Assembly (NCBI GenBank): GCA_041687475.1
Contig: JAWLBW010000304.1
Location: 1-5,633 of the forward strand
Length of the DNA stretch: 5,633 bases
DNA from: JAWLBW01 sp041687475
GTDB lineage: Bacteria; J088; JAWLBW01
Direction: 5' to 3'
Shown: one piece after another, positions 1 through 5,633 of the stretch
How positions within the stretch are numbered: the stretch's first letter is position 1
How the letters are laid out: each line of letters begins with the position of its first letter
Notes under the pieces: generated by a model
Seen by the model: the letters and a program-made list of their open reading frames with translations, nothing else
What the model was told of the DNA's origin: nothing
The model's database searches: none
Made by a program: the position numbers and the translations under genes

Positions 1-524
<524 letters not shown>

Positions 525-581
525 AACGTAGCCTGTCGGGAGTGCAAACGGTTGGCTCGATCGGCACGAGGTTAACCACTC

Positions 582-611
582 ATTCTACGTAGACTCGACT
601 CGGGGTGTCAA
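582..611 (-). promoter_or_regulatory. Predicted sigma70-type promoter of glyQ
   Basis: Read on the minus strand, a perfect -35 TTGACA (606-611) is followed after 18 nt by a -10 TAGAAT (582-587, five of six consensus bases). Transcription would start near 575 and give a leader of about 50 nt before the GTG at 524. The -10 overlaps a 10-bp perfect palindrome TCTACGTAGA (584-593), and an 8-bp palindrome GGTTAACC lies at 570-577 near the predicted start site. The leader is far too short for a T-box, so charging-dependent leader control is unlikely. The promoter match is seen in sequence; its activity is inferred. Confidence 0.72.
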
Positions 612-626
612 GGCAGGCGGCCTTTA

Positions 627-650
627 CGGCGGCGTACTTCACAGCCGCCG
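627..650 (-). terminator. GC-rich hairpin after the kinase gene, possible transcript end
   Basis: Ten nt past the kinase stop codon there is a perfect 7-bp inverted repeat, CGGCGGC (627-633) and GCCGCCG (644-650), with a 10-nt loop. It sits between the kinase stop and the glyQ -35 box, where a terminator would be expected. On the minus strand it is followed by TAAAGG and then GC-rich sequence, with no U-tract. It is therefore not a classical intrinsic terminator; a 3'-end stabilising or factor-assisted role is possible. Confidence 0.35.
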
Positions 651-659
651 GTAACGAAC

Positions 660-2390
660 TCAGACGCGAACGCCCGCTCCCGCCGATTCGGTGCTCTTGA
701 GAACCCGCTCGATCTGATCGACGTTGAACGGTTTGGGCAGAAAGCCGTCGGCCCGGGCCTCGTCGAGCAGGCGCTCGGCATCGTCGCGAATCAACGCCGA
801 GAAAAGCAGAATGCGGCCGGGGCGACCGGCATCGCGCAGCCGGCGCGAAACCTCGACCCCCGTGAGACCGGGCACGTTCACGTCAAGGAGAAGAATATCG
901 AAGTCTTCCTGCATGGCCATTTCGTAGGCGGCCGTTCCGTTCTGCAGCAGCACCGGATCGTAGCCGGCGGCATGCAGATGCACCTGCACGAGTTCAAGCA
1001 CATCACTCTCGTCGTCGAGCACCAGAGCCCGACGACGGCGGGGCTTCTCTTCATGCGAGCGCACATCTTCGGCCGGGGTGGGCAAAACGATCTGGAAGCG
1101 GGTGCCGGCGCCCGCATTGCTCTCGACCGAGATGCGGCCGCCCATGGCCGTAACGAAGCGCTGACAGATGGTCAATCCCAAACCCGACCCCCGCAGCGCC
1201 CGATCGCCCGCGGCGCGCAGGTAGTGGGTCTCGAAGAGTCGCTGGATGATTTCATCGGGAATGCCCGGCCCCTGATCACCAACCCAGACGCTCACGCTGT
1301 CGGACGTATACGACCGCGCCCCCACCTCTACGATGCCGCCTTCGGGCGAGTACCGCAGGGCATTGTCGATGAGATTCGTGAGTACCTGCCCCAGGCGCAG
1401 GGGGTCGGCAAGCACACGCACTTCTTCGTCGCGACAATGTACGATGGCGACACCCCGACTCGATGCCTGGTTCTCGAAGCTGGCGACTTCTTCCTGAATG
1501 ACTTCGTGAACGTCTACCGGCTCAATCTGCAGACGCACATTGGCCGACTGGGGGTCGGCGGCCGTCAACAGTTCTTCGATGAGTCGCTGCAGCCGGTTGG
1601 TATTCCGACGCGCCACCCGCAGGCCCTGTTCAATGCCCGGGCGAAGTTCGCCGCTGCGAAGACTGAGGTCGAGGTAACCCCGAATCGTAATCAGCGGCGT
1701 TTTGAGATCGTGGGTAACCGAAGATAGAAAGTCGGTTCGCGTGCGTTCCAGCGCGCGCAGATCGCGGTAGGCGCGGTCAAGCTCGCGTTCGGCCTGTTCG
1801 CTGCGGCTGCGCATGCGCCGGAGAAAGTGCGTGAGAATCCACACGCCGCCGAGTACGCCGGTCATGACCGAGAGCAGCCCCGCCATGGCCACGATGCCAC
1901 TGTCGAGCGGCAGCAGGCCGGCCTGTTCGGTCGCCCCCAGATGATACTGAAGCGACCTGACGATGAGAAGAGCCGAGACGACGAACCCGTACCAGGCCAG
2001 CGCCAGGCGCGGCGTCGCGAGAAACAGCAGTTCGACGATATGAATGGTCTGCAGAAAAATCGCCATCGTGCCGAACGGCTCGCGCAGCATGGGCACGTAC
2101 AGAATGGTCAGGAACGATGCGCTGAGCACCGTCATCAGGTGGGCGGCACGCGCGCTCCGTGAGGCGACCGCACGGGCGCCACGATAAAGGAGCCAGAACC
2201 CCGCAGGAAGCGGCAATGCGGCCCAGAGGGGCACAAGCAGTTGGTCTTTGACTTCGAGCAGACCAAGCGCCACGAGTGAGCCGGCGATGTAAAGTCGCGC
2301 CAGCCACCACATGACCGGCAGAAAGTCGCGCAACTCCTGTGAAGAGAGCACGCCTTTATCCAGCACCGATGGGCTTGTCGAGCTGTTCAT
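660..2390 (-). CDS. Membrane-bound hybrid sensor histidine kinase with C-terminal receiver domain
   Basis: A 576-residue two-component kinase. Six hydrophobic segments (about 25-45, 51-69, 83-100, 107-125, 127-145, 166-189) form an integral-membrane sensor with no recognisable named domain and no large periplasmic loop. A charged, probably coiled-coil linker (190-220) leads to the HisKA H-box SVTHDLKTPL with phosphoacceptor His227. The ATP-binding lid follows: N-box NLIDNALRYSP (key Asn343), G1 DQGPGIPD (372-379) and G2 GSGLGL (401-406). A receiver domain (about 454-564) has the acidic pair Asp459/Asp460, phospho-acceptor Asp503, Ser531 at the Thr/Ser switch and Lys553. All catalytic residues are present, so an intramolecular His-to-Asp phosphorelay is expected. 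There is no output domain and no partner phosphotransfer or response-regulator gene in the window. The start is uncertain: ATG at 2390 is chosen over an in-frame TTG at 2408, which is only a few nt from the predicted transcription start; neither has a clear Shine-Dalgarno. The signal sensed cannot be told from sequence. Confidence 0.95.
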   Translation of the reverse strand: MNSSTSPSVLDKGVLSSQELRDFLPVMWWLARLYIAGSLVALGLLEVKDQLLVPLWAALPLPAGFWLLYRGARAVASRSARAAHLMTVLSASFLTILYVPMLREPFGTMAIFLQTIHIVELLFLATPRLALAWYGFVVSALLIVRSLQYHLGATEQAGLLPLDSGIVAMAGLLSVMTGVLGGVWILTHFLRRMRSRSEQAERELDRAYRDLRALERTRTDFLSSVTHDLKTPLITIRGYLDLSLRSGELRPGIEQGLRVARRNTNRLQRLIEELLTAADPQSANVRLQIEPVDVHEVIQEEVASFENQASSRGVAIVHCRDEEVRVLADPLRLGQVLTNLIDNALRYSPEGGIVEVGARSYTSDSVSVWVGDQGPGIPDEIIQRLFETHYLRAAGDRALRGSGLGLTICQRFVTAMGGRISVESNAGAGTRFQIVLPTPAEDVRSHEEKPRRRRALVLDDESDVLELVQVHLHAAGYDPVLLQNGTAAYEMAMQEDFDILLLDVNVPGLTGVEVSRRLRDAGRPGRILLFSALIRDDAERLLDEARADGFLPKPFNVDQIERVLKSTESAGAGVRV

Positions 2391-2410
2391 GGAATATCGG
2401 CCAGGCAATC

Positions 2411-2435
2411 GGCAGTAAGTATACCGCCTACCGCC
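2411..2435. repeat. Operator-like cluster of three 7-bp repeats over the kinase -10 region
   Basis: On the plus strand TACCGCC occurs twice in tandem (2422-2428 and 2429-2435). A third copy is inverted with one mismatch, GGCAGTA (2411-2417). The inverted pair is separated by 4 bp, so the arm centres are 11 bp apart, about one helical turn. The pair overlaps the -10 box (2418-2423), and the second direct copy fills the promoter spacer. The arrangement suits a dimeric regulator blocking RNA polymerase, but no regulator is known and chance cannot be excluded for such short arms. Confidence 0.35.
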
Positions 2436-2446
2436 TTGTGCGTCTA
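2418..2446 (-). promoter_or_regulatory. Predicted promoter of the hybrid kinase gene
   Basis: On the minus strand, TAGACG (2441-2446, four of six -35 consensus bases) and TATACT (2418-2423, five of six -10 bases) are separated by exactly 17 nt. Transcription would begin near 2411. This leaves a leader of about 20 nt before ATG 2390, or almost none before TTG 2408. It lies in the 112-nt gap after the crotonase gene, which suggests the kinase is transcribed independently of the upstream cluster. Confidence 0.5.
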
Positions 2447-2449
2447 CCC

Positions 2450-2468
2450 CGCCCCTGACAACAGGGCG
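2450..2468 (-). other. Short hairpin upstream of the kinase -35 box
   Basis: CCCTG (2453-2457) and CAGGG (2462-2466) pair around a 4-nt loop and extend by two further C:G pairs if C2452 is bulged. It lies about 35 nt after the crotonase stop and directly before the -35 box. No U-tract follows on the minus strand, so termination activity for the upstream operon is only a possibility. Confidence 0.22.
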
Positions 2469-2502
2469 TACCGAGCCCCCCAGGGCCGGTCGAAACGCGG
2501 TC

Positions 2503-3273
2503 TCAGCGCTTCGAACGCTCGACGAAACGCTTCACGCTCTCGCGGAATTCGGGCAGGCGCCCCCGGGCGGCAATGGCCTGGCGCTCGAGCTCGAGCGTGG
2601 TTTCAAGCGACGACTGCATGCCCTCGAGAAACAGCCGCTTGGCCGTACCGAAGGCCGACAGCGGCCCCTGCGTCAACCTGCGGGCGAAGGCCAGGGTTTC
2701 TTCCATGAGCCGATCGTCGGGCACGACGCGGTTGATGAGGCCCCACTCCATGGCTTCCTGTGCCGTAAGCGACCGGTCGGCCAGAATGAGCTCGATGGCA
2801 CGGTGGTAGCCCACCGTACGGGGAATGATGAACGAGGCGCCTCCGTCAGGCACGACGCCGGCCCGGTGGTAGGCCGCGTCGAAACGGGCGCTTTCGGCGG
2901 CAAAGAGCATGTCGCACGACAGGGCGAGCGACAGTCCGGCGCCGGCGGCGATGCCGTTAACGGCACAGAGAACCGGCTTTTCAAGCCGGGTAATGTCGAG
3001 AATGGCCGCGTCGAGATACATGACCAGGCGCTTGAAGAACAACACCGGATCGCTGTCGAGGTACTCGCTCATGCCCTTGATGTCGCCGCCGCCGGAAAAG
3101 GCCTTCCCGGCCCCGGTAATGACGATGACCTTGACCTCATCGTCGGTGCCTTCATCGATGATGGCATTGGCCATCTGCTCGGCAATGGCAATGCCGAGGG
3201 CATTGTAGGTGTCGGGTCGGTTCAGGGTCAGAATGGAGATACCGTCCTGCCTTTCGACGAGAACTTCTTTCAC
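2503..3273 (-). CDS. Enoyl-CoA hydratase/isomerase (crotonase) family protein, PaaG-like active site
   Basis: A 256-residue crotonase-fold enzyme, the usual length for single-domain members, expected to act on a cytoplasmic acyl-CoA thioester. The N-terminal half has NRPDTYNAL (18-26) and the first oxyanion-hole segment GKAFSGGGDIKGM (56-68). The second is AVNGIAAGAGLSLALSCD (104-121), with the backbone NH of Gly111 as the likely second donor. In the alignment made from memory, the two hydratase glutamates (rat Glu144 and Glu164) correspond here to Ser115 and Tyr135. The segment GVVPDGG (139-145) instead supplies Asp143, which aligns with the catalytic Asp of E. coli PaaG (LIPDCGG), a ring-1,2-epoxyphenylacetyl-CoA isomerase that also shifts enoyl-CoA double bonds. 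Isomerase activity is therefore more likely than hydration; the substrate is unknown and no other paa or beta-oxidation gene is nearby. The start is GTG at 3273, fixed by a strong ribosome binding site. It is the last gene of the apparent cluster. Confidence 0.92.
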   Translation of the reverse strand: MKEVLVERQDGISILTLNRPDTYNALGIAIAEQMANAIIDEGTDDEVKVIVITGAGKAFSGGGDIKGMSEYLDSDPVLFFKRLVMYLDAAILDITRLEKPVLCAVNGIAAGAGLSLALSCDMLFAAESARFDAAYHRAGVVPDGGASFIIPRTVGYHRAIELILADRSLTAQEAMEWGLINRVVPDDRLMEETLAFARRLTQGPLSAFGTAKRLFLEGMQSSLETTLELERQAIAARGRLPEFRESVKRFVERSKR

Positions 3274-3278
3274 GCTTG

Positions 3279-3283
3279 CTCCT
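3279..3283 (-). promoter_or_regulatory. Shine-Dalgarno for the crotonase gene
   Basis: AGGAG within AAAGGAGC lies 5 nt before the GTG at 3273. It fits inside the 18-nt gap after the small-protein stop codon. It supports GTG 3273 as the start and independent ribosome entry within the cluster. Confidence 0.75.
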
Positions 3284-3291
3284 TTCGCCGG

Positions 3292-3591
3292 TCAGGGCTT
3301 CTTCTTGAAGAGGGCCTCGGCGGCGGCGCGAAGGTTTTCCTTCTGCGCGCCGGCATCGACGCCTCGCTGTGTTCGCACGCGAAAATATTCGCAGAAATTT
3401 GCGCGATCCTTGTCGCGCGGCGGCTCGGCCATGGTCTCGCGGCATGCCCGTGACGCCGCCGGTTCGTAAAAATCACAGTGCAGGCAGACCCGCAAATCGG
3501 TTCCACATCCGACGCATTCGCTCCGCCGGCCGACCGGGGGCACGACTTCCTGCGACGCGCCGCACTTCGCACACACGAGCGTCACAGCCAT
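3292..3591 (-). CDS. Small eight-cysteine zinc-ribbon-like protein, function unknown
   Basis: A 99-residue soluble protein with no signal peptide or membrane segment. Eight cysteines fall in the pattern C7-x2-C10, C26-x2-C29, C36-x2-C39, C50 and C67, enough for two four-cysteine metal sites. The first two CxxC knuckles look like a classical zinc ribbon (VCAKCGASQEVV ... CVGCGTDL). The second half, with CLHCDFYEP (36-44), C50-R-E and DKDRANFCEYF (60-70), resembles from memory a motif of unannotated bacterial proteins of the type C-x2-C-x-(F/Y)-x-P ... C-x-E ... K-x-x-A-N-F-C-x-(Y/F)-F. I cannot name the family. A basic tail KKKP follows a short helix. ATG at 3591 is preferred over an upstream in-frame start at 3672 inside corA, because a GGAGG sits 5 nt upstream and the protein begins directly at the ribbon. 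The overlap ATGGCTGTGA with the corA stop implies translational coupling. RNA, DNA or protein binding, or metal sensing linked to CorA, are all possible. Confidence 0.85.
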   Translation of the reverse strand: MAVTLVCAKCGASQEVVPPVGRRSECVGCGTDLRVCLHCDFYEPAASRACRETMAEPPRDKDRANFCEYFRVRTQRGVDAGAQKENLRAAAEALFKKKP

Positions 3592-4535
3592 CGGCGCCTC
3601 CGGAAATAGGCAAGCAACCCCACGGTCACCACCACCATCAGGCCAAGCACCGCCGGATACCCGTAACGCCATTCAAGCTCGGGCATGTGGCGGAAGTTCA
3701 TGCCGTAGATACCGGCAATCAGACTCAACGGCAACAAGATGACCGAGAACAGCGTAAGCGTCTTGATAATCTCGTTCATGCGGTTATTCAGCGCCGACAG
3801 ATGAATGTCGATCACCGCCGCCAGCAGGTCGCGAAATCCGTCGAAAAATTCGCTGGCCCGCACCAGGTGGTCGTACACGTCACGCAGGTACACCCGCGTT
3901 TCGGGCGAAACCTGGGCATAGGTGCCGCGGGCGAGCGAAAGCACAAGCTCGCGTTGCTGCATCGATTGCCGCCGCAGCCGCACCACCCGCTTTCGCAGCT
4001 GGAAAATCCGGCTTAAGACGTCTTCGCCCGTCTGGCCCACGACCGCGTCTTCGAGTTCGTCAAGTTCGTCGTCGAACCGATCCATGACCGGCACCAACCC
4101 GTCTACCACCCGATCGAGAAGCAGATACATGAGCCAATCGCTTCCTCGGTTCAACAGCTCGGGACGTCGTCGCAACTCGCTCATGGTCTGCTCGACCGCG
4201 ACCACCGCCTCTTCACGCAGCGTAACCAGATAACCCGGTCCCAGAAAGACGTGCACTTCCGATGCGCCCCCACCGTCGGAAACCGCGTGCAGCACGATGA
4301 ACAGGTAGCCCTCGTACTCGTCGACCTTGGGCGTCTGCCGCCGATGCAGCGTATCTTCGACCGCCAGCTCGTGAAAGCCGAACACCCCGTTCAACAGATC
4401 GATCGTCTGCTCTTCGTCGAGCGACTGCGCATCGACCCACAGCAGCGTGCCGGTCTCACGAAACCGGCGAACGTCGTCCATCGAATTCGACTCGACGAGC
4501 CTGCCTTGCTCACTGCGTGAGAATACGGTTAGCAC
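3582..4535 (-). CDS. corA: CorA-type magnesium/cobalt transport protein
   Basis: A 317-residue inner-membrane divalent-cation channel; the family forms pentamers that let Mg2+ (also Co2+ or Ni2+) into the cell. The N-terminal cytoplasmic alpha/beta domain (about 1-145) is followed by long charged helices (about 150-258), including the stalk that lines the pore. Two C-terminal membrane helices are visible (about 259-277 and 293-311). The hallmark YGMNF (277-281) follows TM1 and the loop MPELEW (284-289) precedes TM2, both very close to Thermotoga maritima CorA. GMN rather than GIN argues for CorA over the ZntB zinc branch. The basic tail RRRRWL matches the cytoplasmic basic ring of the Thermotoga protein. 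The start is GTG at 4535 with no clear Shine-Dalgarno; ATG at 4481 is an alternative but would remove the typical first strand. It starts 47 nt after the SpoIID-type gene, and its stop overlaps the next gene by 10 bp. No Mg2+-responsive leader is apparent in the short gap. Confidence 0.96.
   Translation of the reverse strand: MLTVFSRSEQGRLVESNSMDDVRRFRETGTLLWVDAQSLDEEQTIDLLNGVFGFHELAVEDTLHRRQTPKVDEYEGYLFIVLHAVSDGGGASEVHVFLGPGYLVTLREEAVVAVEQTMSELRRRPELLNRGSDWLMYLLLDRVVDGLVPVMDRFDDELDELEDAVVGQTGEDVLSRIFQLRKRVVRLRRQSMQQRELVLSLARGTYAQVSPETRVYLRDVYDHLVRASEFFDGFRDLLAAVIDIHLSALNNRMNEIIKTLTLFSVILLPLSLIAGIYGMNFRHMPELEWRYGYPAVLGLMVVVTVGLLAYFRRRRWL
3597..3601 (-). promoter_or_regulatory. Shine-Dalgarno for the small cysteine-rich protein, inside corA
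   Basis: GGAGG lies 5 nt before the ATG at 3591 and within the last codons of corA. It decides the start of the 99-residue protein against the longer alternative starting at 3672. Confidence 0.8.
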
Positions 4536-4582
4536 GGTGATCGGTTCTGAGAGAGCGGTGTACCGGGTGAGCGTCTACGGGG

Positions 4583-5633
4583 TCAATGTATCACAGCCTG
4601 ACCGGAACGGTCTATGGTAACACCGTGATAGTAGAAACTCAATATTTGACGGTAATTCTGCCCGGCCGACGCCATGGCCTTGGCCCCCCACTGGCTGAGC
4701 CCTACCCCATGGCCGTAGCCGTTGCCCGAAAAGCGAATTCTTTCGGCACGGCGGGTAGCCTTGAAGGCAGTGCTCTTGAGGCGGGCCGGATCGAGCATGA
4801 GGCGAAAGCGGTTGCCCGAAACCCGGGCGTTACCCTTCGTTCCCACCAACTCGAGCCTGGTTATGCGCTCGCCGCTTCGCTCGACGATGCGCAGCCCCTT
4901 CAGTTTTCCGACATGGGGAAAGGTTCGCGACACCGCGGCTTCCAGCTCACGCCACGCATAGTCGGCCTGCCAGCGCATGTCGCGGGCGCGGTCGCTCCAC
5001 GGATCGGATCGGCTTACCAGATAGGGCAGCCGCGCACCCCAGACATGCACGGGGTCTTCGGTACGGCCGCCGCTGTGGCTGTGAAAGTAGGCCACCACCA
5101 TCTGCCCGTTGTAACGCATGACCTCGCCGCGGGTCTCCTCGACCGCCCGGCTGGTCGAGGGCTGTTCGGCGCTGCGTCCCCCATAGACCTGGCTCATGAC
5201 CGTGGCTTCGACATCGAAGGCCAGGCCGGTGGCCCGCTCCATCTGGCTCAGCGCATAGGTACGGGCCGCGACCGCCTGTGCCTTCAGGGCTTCGAGCGGC
5301 CAATCATGGGGTACTTCCTTGGGCAGTACACCGTATAGATACTGTTCGAGCGCCAGCCGATTGATGGCCAGAAGGCGCCCGCCCTCGACCCGAAGCACCA
5401 TGGCCCCGCGAAACTCACGTTGCCCCAGCGAAAGAAAGCGGTTGCGGGCGGGAATCAACTGTACCACCGGTGCCCGAACCGCGCCGCACGCCACCGCCCC
5501 TTCGGCCACGCCGCACGTAACCCGGCCGCCGGCCTGCCCCAACGCCTTCCCTGCGCCATCGTAGAGGAAAACGGTGCCTCCCGACTCGACCCGTACCTCG
5601 GTCGCACGCGAAAGGAGAACCCGAATGAGCGGA
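4583..5633 (-). CDS. SpoIID/LytB domain protein (N-terminus beyond the window)
   Basis: 349 residues are visible; the frame stays open to the window edge, so the start and any signal peptide lie outside. The domain was first described in Bacillus SpoIID, a lytic transglycosylase that cuts denuded peptidoglycan, and LytB, an amidase enhancer; outside spore formers it is a cell-wall protein, normally exported. Counting from the window edge, the early part reads IRVLL near residue 4 and TVFLYDGAGKAL around 22, as in family N-termini. The core has LALEQYLYGVLPKEV (93-107), and Glu106 aligns with the catalytic Glu88 of B. subtilis SpoIID. It continues LEALKAQAVAARTYAL (113-128), AYFHSHSGGRTED (181-193), VWG, LPYL and the C-terminal GYGHGVGLSQWGA (305-317). 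Two cysteines (40, 49) before the core could form a disulfide after export. TTG at 5542 is an unlikely start because conserved sequence continues upstream of it. It is the first visible gene of the cluster with corA; a functional link is not evident. Confidence 0.93.
   Translation of the reverse strand, partial: PLIRVLLSRATEVRVESGGTVFLYDGAGKALGQAGGRVTCGVAEGAVACGAVRAPVVQLIPARNRFLSLGQREFRGAMVLRVEGGRLLAINRLALEQYLYGVLPKEVPHDWPLEALKAQAVAARTYALSQMERATGLAFDVEATVMSQVYGGRSAEQPSTSRAVEETRGEVMRYNGQMVVAYFHSHSGGRTEDPVHVWGARLPYLVSRSDPWSDRARDMRWQADYAWRELEAAVSRTFPHVGKLKGLRIVERSGERITRLELVGTKGNARVSGNRFRLMLDPARLKSTAFKATRRAERIRFSGNGYGHGVGLSQWGAKAMASAGQNYRQILSFYYHGVTIDRSGQAVIH

Noticed and set aside
525..575. T-box or glycine riboswitch in the glyQ leader
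   Set aside because: The predicted leader is only about 50 nt, with no T-box core and no aptamer-like structure.
972..1727. Long plus-strand open frame (251 codons) opposite the histidine kinase
   Set aside because: It is antisense to the conserved kinase core, its translation has no recognisable family features, and open antisense frames are expected in GC-rich coding DNA.
2803..3453. Plus-strand open frame (216 codons) opposite the crotonase and small-protein genes
   Set aside because: It covers strongly conserved minus-strand genes with clear ribosome binding sites, and its translation has no recognisable domain.
4557..4586. Possible corA promoter with a TTGACC -35 overlapping the preceding stop codon
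   Set aside because: The hexamers at 16-18 nt spacing match the -10 consensus poorly (three of six at best), so one good hexamer alone is not enough.
4589..4630. Inverted repeat TATCAC/GTGATA enclosing a GACCG-GAA-CGGTC hairpin at the end of the SpoIID-type gene
   Set aside because: It lies within coding sequence, has no U-tract and a long outer loop. It may pause ribosomes or polymerase but cannot be called a terminator.

Overview
This is a 5.6 kb GC-rich bacterial window (roughly 60% GC by eye). All six recognisable genes lie on the minus strand, so transcription runs from high to low coordinates. The glycyl-tRNA synthetase is the separate-subunit (alpha2beta2, GlyQ) type, which restricts the host to bacteria. 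The CorA is of the Thermotoga type, and a SpoIID/LytB-domain protein is present. The sequence does not place the phylum; a Gram-negative-like, non-Firmicute GC-rich bacterium is my inference. I see no mobile element, CRISPR array, tRNA or rRNA, and the composition looks uniform.

Layout in transcription order: (1) 5633-4583, a SpoIID/LytB-domain cell-wall protein whose N-terminus lies outside the window. (2) 4535-3582, a CorA-type divalent cation channel. (3) 3591-3292, an eight-cysteine zinc-ribbon-like small protein whose ATG overlaps the corA stop by 10 bp. (4) 3273-2503, a crotonase-fold enzyme with a PaaG-like rather than hydratase-like active site. (5) 2390-660, a six-helix membrane hybrid histidine kinase with its own predicted promoter and an operator-like repeat cluster. 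(6) 524-1, the first 174 codons of glyQ, behind a strong sigma70-like promoter. glyQ runs off the window and would normally be followed by glyS.

Genes 1-4 are tightly packed (47-nt gap, 10-bp overlap, 18-nt gap) and look like one transcription unit, although their functions (wall, Mg2+, unknown, acyl-CoA) do not form an obvious pathway. The kinase and glyQ are probably separate units because each gap (112 and 135 nt) contains a promoter-like sequence. No complete new system is evident. The items most worth a second look are the cysteine-rich protein translationally coupled to corA, the repeat cluster on the kinase promoter, and the crotonase with both hydratase glutamates replaced.
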